Shown here in pieces: positions 1 to 11,400 of a stretch of DNA of 64,000 nt (position 1 is the first letter of the stretch; each line of letters begins with the position of its first letter). The notes beneath the pieces were generated by a model. The model searched no databases and was not told the DNA's origin. It saw nothing but the letters and a program-made list of their open reading frames with translations. Both the position numbers and the translations under genes were made by a program. Source of the stretch: Mytilus galloprovincialis (Eukaryota > Mollusca > Bivalvia > Mytilida > Mytilidae); NCBI RefSeq assembly GCF_965363235.1, contig NC_134847.1, positions 73,352,268 through 73,416,267 of the forward strand, written 5' to 3'.

Positions 1-298
1 ATGTAACAAATATATTTTGTGCTGATTAGAACACGGCTGTTGTTAAAAATTGTAAGTGGATATAATAGTAACCAATAGCCACGAGGTTTTTGTTATTATT
101 TTTTACTTAAATGTAGAGCGTATTTTAGATTACAATTTCTTCTTTATTCTTAGCTGCAACATGTTTCTATTTTGTTATATATAAATAGGAGGAAGTTGAA
201 TGGTAAATTCGATATTTGTGACAGTCTGGGTTTTTTATTATAAATTTGATACTCCTTATTGCTTTTTGCATTTTATTTATAAATGAAATTATTCTCAC

Positions 299-554
299 AA
301 TTTCCTATATCTGAAAAACAGTCGCAAATTCCTGTTGACCATTCCCTTGTTCCATAAATATCCACGAGCTTTAATGGATTTTGTTGTGCGTGTGGTTGCT
401 GAACTATTACTGTGGTTGTTGACTGTTGTTGTCCACTGTAACCTCCCATTGGTTGACCGTAATTTGACACAGGCTGGCCATGAATCTGTCCAGCTGGTGG
501 AGGGACGTGAACTTCAGGATACATTTCTGTTTTGCTATCGTTATTGGGATCCAT
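299..554 (-). CDS. PLAC8-family gene A, first coding exon (partial gene)
   Basis: This is the first coding exon of a PLAC8/cornifelin-like cysteine-rich protein; the remaining exons would lie left of the window. The ATG is at 554-552. The exon encodes 85 residues plus one base and stops at a GT donor (298-297, gtgagaat) inside the Cys codon of FSDIGNC, the same phase as all the other genes here. Residues 1-60 are Pro/Gln-rich and contain MYPEV and a run of polar residues. The conserved PLAC8 opening EWSTGICDCFSDIGN closes the exon. The sequence just before the ATG (attaaaag) ends in AG, so a 5'-UTR intron may abut the start codon. PLAC8 proteins are small membrane-associated or cytoplasmic cysteine-rich proteins of diverse roles, so no specific function is claimed. 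Positions 1-298 look like its first coding intron. Confidence 0.8.
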
Positions 555-3500
555 CTTTTAATAACAACCTATTTGAAAATAATAAATAGTTCTATAACTC
601 TTATCTATGGCACACGTATTCTTCTATTATTTATATGATCAGAATTTTACGCCAAGTTGTTTCAGTGTTGTTTCAATCAAATAAAATCAATATTTGAACC
701 AGACACACAAAAAGTTATAAAGTGCATTAAGAAAAGACTTTTGTCGTCCGAACAACTTTGAAATCCGAGAATTCTTATAAGATGATTGCAAAAAAGGCTT
801 CCAGAGAGGTATAAAAACAAACACGAAAAACCGTAAACTACTTACAGCAAATGCAAAAAAAAAATCAAACTTAAATTGACTGCTTTTAGCAAAACAAATT
901 CTTTTCAAATTAGGGAGTAATTACAGTAATTTATTTTGAAACATATATACCTGCTCCGATAGAAGTTGAATCGTTGTCATTTCCAAGAAATAAAAAAAAA
1001 CACTATTGTAGGATGAATGCGAGAACAGAAATGAATTGGGACGTAAGGGGTTCATTTTATTCTAGCCAAACGCAAATACGACCACCAAGATGACCAATCA
1101 AAAGACACTAAGTGGTCAACATTCGTCGTAAAAAAAGGAAACAGTAGTTTACCGCTGTTCATAAGTCATAAATCGATTGAAAGAAACAAAATCAAGGTAA
1201 CAAACGAAAACCGACGGAAACACATCAACAACAGGAGAAAAAGGGAAGAGATGAAATAATACCGTACGTTCTCAACAGTTTAGAGTCAAAAGCTATGAAT
1301 AAATTAAAAGAACCAATCAAATATCTGCCATGACATCTAAAGCATGGAAATAACAAAGACCATTAAGATATGACAGAAGACATAAACTTTTTAAAAACTG
1401 CATTTTGTTAAACTAGCTTAAAGTACCTCTATACCAACATCACAGTATTACAATTAGGATGGCATTTTGTTACCGATAATTAAATATCACAAATCGAACA
1501 ATTGTAACGATCATCCAATTCGTGATTATAACACCATATTACGCAGTATCGATGATGGAAGTGTTTACCGGCCTTGACTGGCTTTACAGCCCTCGCACGG
1601 TCGATAACATAAGCAGTATCGATTTCAATCGTTCTTCCTTATAATTGTGATGGGGATTTTTTTTAATGTTGTTGTGTCAGTACCACATCCTGGTAACAAC
1701 AATAGCACTACATGTATAACTCGATAAACGGGTTAACAAATTTGAACGATTTCGATTATAAGGTTTCACTGCGAATATACGAGTCTTTCACTGATTACCT
1801 GAAAGCATAAAATGTTAGCTGGAACATGTAAATATCCTCTTTTAAAGTTTAATTTCTAGGAAACGTCGTGTAAATCATTCGTGGAACATTGATTTTATCG
1901 TGTACAAGATTGGATAGGAGTGTTTCCAACAAGTATAAAGGACATCAATAGACAATTTAACTAAATATTATTTTGTTACATTTAGCCTTCTATCAAGACA
2001 AATTCAAATTTTTATAGTTTATATTATTATATTATTATATTGACCAATTTTTAGGCAATATAAAAGAAAATCAGATAATTCATTTTTAATAAAATGATGA
2101 ATTATTCCCAACACACGAAAAAGTAGATAACCTAGGCAAATCATGACAAAACTTTTAGAACTTTTCTTTTCAACTTTCTAATATACTTTCCAATTATTTT
2201 GCTTTGATCATCATAGATGTGACTTATGTACATAAATTGTAAAAACGTTCGTCATATGAGACTTGATATGGTATTTTTCTGAACTTAAAGATTTTTAAAA
2301 AGGTGATTTATTCGAATCTGTCTATTTGTATAGATGGTTCTACAACGGTTTGGGACTGATACAGCCTATTGAATAAAATTTCTAACTTATACGTTCTAAC
2401 TGTAGCTTAACAAAATTTCAAAATGTTCAGACAGAAACTATTACCTTCCCTCATTGTATGGGAAAATAATTGGTTTGGTCTGAATGGGACCAATTTGATG
2501 CTTTAGCAACCCGTCTACTTAAAAGACAGAATACATGTCACAAGTTAGTAAGGACACCGACAAACTGTATCGATCAACCGATTCGGGATTATAACATCCT
2601 ATGACGCAGTATCGATGGTGGAAGTGTTTACCGACCTTAACTGGCTTTACAGCTCTCGACAATTTGAATTAACAAATATTTCGGAAAATATCAATTAATA
2701 CTTTTATAAGGACAAAAAAAAATACGGAGCAACGAGAAATGTTTTTTGCTGAAATGTCCCAAAGTTTTCTAAATTTCTAGAGGCTTTTCTGCTATGTGAT
2801 AAAGTATCAAAGTTTCGTATCGTGAAAATAAATGGACGCAGACAGAAAGAGCGAATATGCATACTACTTTTCTCATAAGGTTTGTATGCGAGTATGTTTT
2901 TTATTTGCTTTTTTTTAAAGGAAAAAAACATACCTTTTGACAGAAAAATATGTCCTATTGTAGCATGTGTAGTAGCTAGAGTGAACCAATACTAAATACA
3001 AACATGTGGTAATTGATAAATGCACTTGACAATAGTTATCAAATTGCGACAGGGAAAACATAAACTTCTGATATATTATTCATACACAAGAACATATGAT
3101 ACAAGTAAATCAATAGAAAATTTATAAGTTGCTAAATTGTTGATATTAGAAAAAAAACAAATTGCGTCAGCTCACAATATAGAATAATTTGCTAAATGCA
3201 AGTAATGTCAATATACTTATAATTAAAAAACAAACATATTTTTCTCATTTACTGTTAATTAACTTTTGTACCTTATTTCGTTATATATATTTCCAACTGT
3301 TTTTGGGAACTTTGCATTTAAAATACAAAAAAAAACCCATCTCGGGATATACCGAAACTCACGGAATGAAGGCCTATAATGAATTTTTTTCAATATATAC
3401 TGTAAGCTCTCCTCCAACAAGAGATTAATAGAAAACTTATGACGACAAAAACATGAAACCGGTGAAAATAATGAACAGAAATAACTCGTGTGTGTTACCC

Positions 3501-5300
3501 TGTTATTGTTAAAGTAGGTCAAAAGTATGCTGTTTAGAACATGCATCGATATTCATGTTACACCAACTTTATAGTTCGTAAAAAGCAAATGGATAACCCT
3601 TTAAAATACCAACTTGCTATTAACCAAACAGTTCCGTGAAATGTACGAACTGGAAAACAGCATATTGCGATTATCTTTAAAAAAAAAAAAAGAAAAGAAG
3701 AAGATAAATGGTGAGTTTGCAAACTAGCTTACACCTCTGCGACCTGGTACAATTTTGAAAAAGGCAGGTATATGCAATCATTATATTTATTAGCAACTCA
3801 CTTGCCGATATGTTAAAACCTATTCAGTACAATATAAACAAACTTCGTATTTTGTCAATCCATTAAGTTATAGATACATTCCAATATGACATCGTTGAAT
3901 ATCTATATCATAATGAAACATTTCAAAATGGATACCACAATTTCCTATGTGTCAAATTTAGAAAGGACATGAGAAATGGGTCACAGAGACAACAATTCGA
4001 CCAAAGAGCAGAAAACAGCGACAGGACACCAAAATGTAATGGGTCTTAAATACAGCGAGAAAATCCCACACTCAGAGAGGCGGGCTTTAGCTGTCCCCTA
4101 TTAAAAACAAGTTTTCTAGTTCAGTGAAAAATGTACGTCACACTAAACTCCAAAACATAAATGAACTAAAACAATAAAAAAAAAAAACATGCAAGAGTAA
4201 CAAAGGCCAGGACAGGAGCAAACATAGTTTAGTTAAACATGTTTTGTGCAAGTACTTTAGTTAGATTGAAGCTTATTTCATTTTACACACTTTTCCAAAC
4301 CCTATTATCAAATTCACTCTAGAGAGAAACACTCTGCCTTTTGGTCAAGTTGTTGTCATTTTAATGCATTCCCCATTCCCATTCTCAATTTTACGTATAC
4401 AAGAATTTAGTTTTGGTAAAAATCTTACATATCTTTATATAATCATATGTTTGGTTGTTGGATCATTATCTGCTAGTTTAAATCTAAGTTTTTTCTATGA
4501 ATACATATATAGATATAGGAAGATGTGGTATGAGTGCTAAAAATACAACTATTCATCCAAGTAACAATTTATAAAAGTAAACCATTATAGGTCAAGGTAC
4601 GACCTTCAACACGGAGCCTTAGCTCACACCAAACAGCAAGCTATAAAGGCCCCAATAATTACTAGTGTAAAACCATTCAAACGGGAAAACCAGCAGTCTA
4701 ATCTATATAAAAGCTGTAAACAAGAAACACTTATGAACCACATAAACATACAACAACCACTGAACATCAGATGCCTGACTTAGGACAGGTGTAAACAATT
4801 ACAGCGGGATTAAACTGTTAATGAGAAATACATAGTTATTGATTACCTAATATAGTCTTTGGATTTCCTTATAATAGTGTGGTATCTCTAACATAATTTT
4901 ATTATCTGCACTTATTGTTGTAAGAATTATTATAACATAATCATCTTTGACATTGATTATCGTGTCTGATTTTGAAAATCGCGATTTGATAAAATTGATT
5001 GCAGACGACGCATAAAGTTAAGGGGTTAACAAAGGTAATTGTTGTCTACCAAAAAGTAAAAATAACAAAAATACCGTACTCCGAAACAAACTGAAAGCTC
5101 TTATCAAATGGGAAAATCAAAAGCGTTGGAACATAAACGAATGGATAATAACTGTCATAAACCTGACAGGTAGTTTACTCCAACAAAATGTTTTGATAGC
5201 TTGAAGTCCGCAATATTGAACATTTTTGCAAGAGAATGCTTTAGGTTGATGCTAAACGGTCAAATAATATGATGTTTGTTCTTAATTTGGCCTTTTAAAC
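555..5300. other. Intergenic stretch upstream of gene A, repeats only
   Basis: No supportable coding exon is seen. The stretch is AT-rich. It holds a minus-strand copy of repeat family R1 (about 1090-1260), two copies of family R4 (about 1500-1620 and 2575-2665), a minus-strand copy of R2 (about 4500-4830) and a minus-strand copy of R3 (about 5045-5165). All open frames here are short and match nothing I recognise. Confidence 0.55.
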
Positions 5301-5314
5301 TTTTTTGTATTCGA

Positions 5315-5358
5315 GCGTCACTGATGAGTCTTTTGTAGACGAAACGCGCGTCTGACGT
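5315..5358 (+). ncRNA. Hammerhead ribozyme, type I, solitary copy
   Basis: Stem I strands GCGUCA (5315-5320) and UGACGU (5353-5358) pair over six positions, one of them a G-U wobble. The core is CUGAUGA (5321-5327). Stem II is GUC/GAC around a short loop. GAAA follows, then a very short stem III (ACG CG CGU) and the cleavage triplet GUC, with predicted cleavage after 5352. All core nucleotides expected of an active hammerhead are present. It lies at the 3' end of a truncated retrozyme copy in the A-B intergenic region. Confidence 0.75.
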
Positions 5359-6388
5359 ATATAGGAAGCAATTAAAATAAAGTAAACTTCTTCTAAATAT
5401 GAATAAATTAAAGAATTTTTTTCAGAAAAAAAGTATATGTACTTTTATTATGTTCAGGAAGCAATCCCCCCGACATATTCTCCGTATGCAAAGTGACCCC
5501 AGTGTGACCCATCTCGTAAAAATCCGGTGATCGTAATACACATGGATGTCCTTAAAATAAACTATTATCTGAATTTACATGTTAAACACGTGCTCAATTT
5601 CCATGCTTTTTTGTTGATATTTTGTTGATTGTTGACAAACAGGTGACAATCGTTAAACTTCGGCTTCAAAACACGAACTTTAATTGCCTGCCATATTTTC
5701 ACAACAACACAAACCGATTGAAAAAAAAATTGACGATTATATGAAATTTATGCGAAAAAAATGAAAAATTCGTGCACAGAAGACTAAGTTTATGATGTTT
5801 GAATGCATTGGTTCAAGAATTTGAAGAACATTATTTTTCACTGGTCACTCGTTTCTTATGACTTTAAGTTATATTTAGCATTGAGCACTTCGGTGTTGAT
5901 ATGAATATCAATTATGTGGTCATTTTTATAAATTTCCGGTTATCAAAAGTATGAATTATTCGAAATACAAAGGATTTTTTTTTATCCCAGGCATAGATTA
6001 CCTTAGCCGCCTTTTGCACATTTTTTTGGAATTGTTGGTCATCAATGCTCTTCAACTTTGAACTTGTTTGGCTTAATAACTATATATCAATGATACAGCT
6101 AAATCTGTTCAATACCCTGAAACATCTAGTAAATGAAAGCAAGGTTCAATCAATGACAAGATAATGTTTACTATCGAAATGAGTAAATTTGTGTATGGGT
6201 AAAATACCCCAGTATCACTTGCATAAGAAGTGTCCCTTTCTAGTTGATACAAAATTCCATAACTTTCATATAGTTAATGTCATCTTTTTGAAAGTTTCAC
6301 GAATACCATCATGACTAGGTTATACACGACGAGGACCCTTAGTTATATAGGAACTGCAAACACATTTAGATCAATTGAATTCACCTTA

Positions 6389-7051
6389 GGTAGCACTCCA
6401 CAGTTAGGTGTGTAGTTTCGCATTTTGGCCCCTGTGGATTTTTCAAATATGAGAGCTAGTGTGCAATAAAATTCATTTTTGGATAGCTGAGTATTAAAAT
6501 AGCCTTTGTATTGGGTTTATATGAACACCAAGAGTATGTAATGTATGTAATATAGGCTGTTTTCTGTATGACAGTCCGTATTTGCATGTCCCTACCATAC
6601 ATTGGTCCGGCAATTATTGTAATGTTTTTTTCCAACTTTTTATCGCACGAACTTTGTGATTGGATTTTACGAAAAAATGAGGCGAAAGACACCCATTTTT
6701 TATTTGATCACTAGGAAGATTTATGAAAACAGTTTCTAAAAAGGTATTACTCAAAGGCATTGAAATTCTAGTTTGATCCAAATTTTGGGGGGATATGTGA
6801 CATGTCCACCCCCCTTTTTGCAATATTTTCTGGTAAATAAATGCAGAATGTTGCCATGGATACACATAAAAGGAATTTATTTTCACTCTTTTAACTTTTG
6901 AAAATCAAATCTATGGAACATACTGATTACATACATATGCACATGTACAACACAAACAGTTAGGTTAATGTATTAGAAATCCAGGAATAGGAGATGATAA
7001 ATCATTTTGTGGCTCATTTTTAATTTCATTTTCTAACTGTGGAGTGCTACC
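6389..7051. mobile_element. PIF/Harbinger-like non-autonomous DNA transposon
   Basis: A 663-bp element is bounded by perfect 19-bp terminal inverted repeats: ggtagcactccacagttag at 6389-6407 and its reverse complement at 7033-7051. The flanks carry the 3-bp direct duplication TTA (6386-6388 and 7052-7054). TTA/TAA target duplications are typical of PIF/Harbinger transposons. No transposase reading frame is visible, so it depends on another element in trans. A diverged internal fragment of the same family is at about 30790-31280, without recognisable ends. Confidence 0.8.
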
Positions 7052-7289
7052 TTATGCATTTTGCATTTATCTGCCTTAGTTGTCCGTGCTATATTTGAAA
7101 ATATTTCATATCCCAGTGACTGTGGTATTCAATCGTTCAAGGAATTATTTTTTTCCTTTTGTCTTCGGTTATTGCACTTGTTGCTTGTGTAGATCACGAG
7201 TCAGGAAACAATAAGTTGTAAACATACATGCACAGGGATAATGGAGTACGGGAGATAATACAATATTATTACATGTTGTATTCAATACA

Positions 7290-7745
7290 GTATACTGTCT
7301 CATTTCATAAAGGCGAAGAGAATATTCATAAAAATGACTCGAGTTGGTATGGTATATAAGAAAATAAGATGTTGAATGAACATCAATGAGACAAATATTC
7401 ACCAAAGTTCAAATTAAGTGGATGTGAGCTTTTATAGATCACCGTTCGGCCTTCAACAATAAGAAAAACTCATACTGTATGGTCAGCTATAAAAGGCACC
7501 GATACAGAAACATATTAAACAATTCAACTTAAAAAACTGACAGCCTTATTTATAAAGAAATATTTAAGCAAAAACAATCTTGAACAGATATGTACCACGA
7601 TAACTACTGAATTACAGGCTCCTGACTTGGGACAGGCATATACAGAATGTGGTGGGGCTTAATATATTTGTGAAAGCTCAACTCTCCCCAAACCTGGGAG
7701 AGTGGTGTTACAGTACAATGTAGAAACATACTATAAAAATCAGTC
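7290..7745 (-). repeat. Dispersed repeat family R2 (representative copy)
   Basis: This is one copy of a repeat recurring through the window. Its plus-sense consensus runs from a block with 'cctgggacagtggtgtaac' on one side to 'gtctcattggcaatcatacc' on the other. Other copies or fragments: about 4500-4830 (-), 21600-21755 (+), 23690-24065 (two fragments facing each other), 34240-34430 (+), 38515-38640 (+), 48650-48915 (-), 52060-52470 (+) and 56240-56400 (+, weak). No open frame or clear ends were found, so I do not assign a class. Confidence 0.55.
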
Positions 7746-8454
7746 GTAATTTGCTAGTATTTCTTTATTATGTCCTAATAAATCTTATTACATCATTACA
7801 AGTAAGTTTTTCAAGATCAATATCGACATTTGTATTGCAAAGTAGTTTATTTAGAAATACATTTTGTAACACAAATGAATTAACATTTCAAAAGCTAGTA
7901 CCTCGAAATTAGACCATATATTTCTATCACATAAATGCTGTCAATTTGATATATTTAATATTTATAAAACAAACTACTTTGGAATATTGGAAAATTAAGC
8001 AAGGCTGTTTATATTACGGAATTGTATAAACATATTTATTTGATCTATATTGACTGACAACAGGATTTAAAAAATGAATTTGTCAGTTATGAATTTTTAA
8101 ATATGTACAGTGTAATTTATTTACTTTATAAGGGAGGATAATTAATAAAAAAAATATGGGCTTTTTTTTTCTGACAATGAAAGAGTCTTCATTCCGATAT
8201 ATAACAGTTTTTAGAAAGTTAGCCTATTGATTTATATGATATTTGGATCAGTTATTACCATTGTTTGCCGACAAGTAACATATATATTTATGATGATTAA
8301 AACATTTGTTAAAAAACCTTTTAATCAAACAGGTATATCATATGACTAAAACTGCAATTTTAATGTACATAGTTTCTATGTAATAAGAATTTTAATGTTG
8401 ATAATAAGTATAAGTATTGGTCCGTTCCTAATAGTCTTAAGGCATACGTTTATT

Positions 8455-11400
8455 TTAGATTCCCATGTTTTTCAGTTCTCTTCCTTCTTGACATGCTGCA
8501 CATGGACCACAACAACAAACAGTCATACAGTCGTTACACATGTCGCCCTACAATAATTATACATTATAATCATAATACTAATACTTGGGTTTGTTTTAAT
8601 CGAGTGAAATCATTTAAATTGATATTTTATAGTGTAATTTTTTATGTTGTATTGTTACACTATAGCTCTCTCAGCTTAGGGTGATTCTGGTGCATACTAA
8701 ACGTTTAAACCCAATGCATTGTTATGCTTCTTAACCAAACCAGGAGCCTGTTGTTGAGTGGATGCCGTTTTTTTGAGGTGGTTCCTAAATATTTTTTGGT
8801 TTTCTATTTTTACTAATGGATTAGACCTGTGGTTTTCCTGTTTGATATTTTTTACACTAGTTATTTCGGGACCCGTTATAGCGTGCTGTATGATTTAATC
8901 AAATGTTTTGTTCTAATATGTTGCATTTCTTTTCTTTGATTTTTTTTCTGTTTGATAATTTTTTATTGCAATATATTACACAAAATAAAAAAACTCTATG
9001 ATTTTCATCGTTCATGATTCAAAATGAAAGGGAACACAGATAAACATCAGCAGTTCTTACGGCAAACGAATTGTTTAAGGGAGCACAGGTAAACATCAGC
9101 AGTTCTTACGGCAAACGAATTGTTTAAGGGAGCACAGATAAACATCAGCAGTTCTTACGGCAAACGAATTGTTTAAGGGAGCACAGATAAACATCAGCAG
9201 TTCTTACGGCAAACGAATTGTTTAAGAAAGCAGGAGATAAACGGCTATGGTTTCAAATGTTGAGATTTGAATATTTGTACCATTCTAACCAGGTATGATG
9301 GTTTTACCGGATCCATTACCAATTTAACATGTAGCTGATACTTGTGCATGTAGAAAAAAAGCCCCTTAATTTCAGAAGAGAAACACTCTATCAAAGATGA
9401 AAAACACAGTGAGATTACCCGTATTCCAACCATTGTCCTTATTCTGGTCCTTATATTGATTTCTGCAGCAGGAGCACAACATGTAGTACAGCAGCATTCT
9501 CCAATACGTGACGCCAATGACGACACAGCACAACAGTAACAACACCAAGTAAACAAACCTGCAACACACATGTTTTGCTTATTAAATTTTTTTTTAACCA
9601 AGTCAGAGATTACTTTTGAGGATTTGGCACAAATTTTCGCAATGTTCGGTTTTAAAGGCTCTTTAATATTAAATTTGATTTAACTTCCATCCGATAGAAA
9701 AGAGTCTTATGTAGTCACAACTCACGTCTAGGTAACAAATTCTAAGATTGGTAAAAAAATTCACGAGTTATTTATCAAGTACTAGGATGATACAACTACT
9801 GGATGACGTTTTGTCGATGCCACTGCTGGTGGACGTTTCGTCCCCGAGGGTATCACCAGCCCAGTAGTCAATACTTCGGTGTTGACATGAATATCAATAA
9901 TGTGGTCATTTTTATAAATTTTCTGTTTACTAAACTTTGAATTTTTCGAAAAACTAAGGATTTTCTTATCCCAGGCATAGATTACCTTAGCCGTATTTGG
10001 AATAACTTTTTGGAATTTTGGATAAATGCTCTTCAACTTTGTACTTGTTTGGCTTTATAAATATTTTGATATGAGCGTCACTGATGAGTCTTGTGTAGAC
10101 GAAACGCGCGTCTGGCGTACTAAATTATAATCCTAGGACCTTTGATAACTATTTACACCACTGGGTCGATGCCACTGCTGGTGGACGTTTCGTTCCCAAG
10201 GGTAACACCAGCCCAGTAGTCAATACTTCGGTGTTGACATGAATATCAATAATGTGGTCATTTTTATAAATTTTCTGTTTACTAAACTTTGAATTTTTCG
10301 AAAAACTAAGGATTTTCTTATCCCAGGCATAGATTACCTTAGCCGTATTTGGAATAACTTTTGGGAATTTTGGATAAATGCTCTTCAACTTTGTACTTGT
10401 TTGGCTTTATAAATATTTTGATATGAGCGTCACTGATGAGTCTTGTGTAGACGAAACGCACGTCTGGCGTACTAAATTATAATCCTGGTACCTTTGATAA
10501 CTATTTACACCACTGGGTCGATGCCACTGCTGGTGGACGTTTCGTCCCCGAGGGTATCACCAGCCCAGTAGTCAATACTTCGGTGTTGACATGAATATCA
10601 ATAATGTGGTCATTTTTATAAATTTTCTGTTTACTAAACTTTGAATTTTTCGAAAAACTAAGGATTTTCTTATCCCAGGCATAGATTACCTTAGCCATAT
10701 TTGGCATAACTTTTTGGAATTTTGGATAAATGTTCTTCAACTTTGTACTTGTTTGGCTTTATAAATATTTTGATATGAGCGTCACTGACGAGTCTTGTGT
10801 AGACGAAATGCGCGTCTGGCGTACTAAATTATAATCCTGGTACCTTTGATAACTAGTAGACATGGAATATCATTGCTATGTTTAATTATTCAAAATACTA
10901 TTTTTTTCTACTCTTAGGCATATTTTGCCTGAGTCGTTTTTTGCACAACTTTCTGGAATATTTTAGTTTTGAACCTCTTCAATTTGAAATTCTTTCCAAC
11001 CGTTTTTGTTCTATTTTATGTCATTAAGATATATTTCTATTATGAATTTCCAAATACGTTGAACCATAAACGTCAAAATCCTTCAATCGCGTAGTGGAAT
11101 TAACTATTTGTGGATTCTTATAAATTATATATATAACTTTTGGACTATTTTCAATCTCGGTCTATTTCTGAAATTTATTCTTACATACTTTTGATTTTTC
11201 AACCCTATATGCTAACATTGCCTATGTAAATTTTAAAATTGTTTGTATGCACATTGAACGACAAATCTATGTGACGTATAAAATATTCTGACGTCAGACA
11301 CAAAAATCAATGAATTTGTTTGTAGATAGATGTTTTTGTGTTCTGTTAAATTGTTCCTTTTAAAATTGTTATACGATGTTGACTGATGTACCCATATTTT

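Larger units (their letters stand above)
9785..10855 (+). mobile_element. Retrozyme-like tandem array, three hammerhead units of 352 bp
   Basis: Three near-identical direct repeats have a 352-bp period; the first is 5'-truncated. Each contains a conserved structured block (ACTGGG...CCCAGT around a GCTGGTG/CACCAGC stem), then an AT-rich spacer, then a hammerhead ribozyme. Predicted cleavage sites follow 10112, 10464 and 10816, so a plus-strand transcript would release two unit-length RNAs (10113-10464 and 10465-10816). Metazoan retrozymes are known to be tandem monomers of a few hundred nucleotides with type I hammerheads and minimal stem III, and they give small circular RNAs. The minus-strand open frames of about 79-84 codons repeated in each unit are only antisense readings of this structured repeat. 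The array lies antisense within intron 1 of gene B. Confidence 0.75.

Noticed and set aside
335-589. Plus-strand frame of 84 codons overlapping gene A exon 1
   Set aside because: It is the antisense shadow of a well-supported PLAC8 exon.
1500-2670. Possible tRNA or 5S-like gene in the R4 repeat
   Set aside because: I could not find a cloverleaf or internal promoter boxes, and the block recurs as a diverged repeat.
9030-9225. CRISPR-like regular repeats
   Set aside because: The units are contiguous with no unique spacers and the DNA is eukaryotic, so this is a minisatellite. The same holds for 51843-52048.
9782-10740. Three conserved minus-strand open frames of about 79-84 codons, one per 352-bp repeat
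   Set aside because: They are antisense readings of the retrozyme repeat. Conservation follows the DNA repeat unit, there is no codon-type pattern of change, and the same stretch is broken in other copies.
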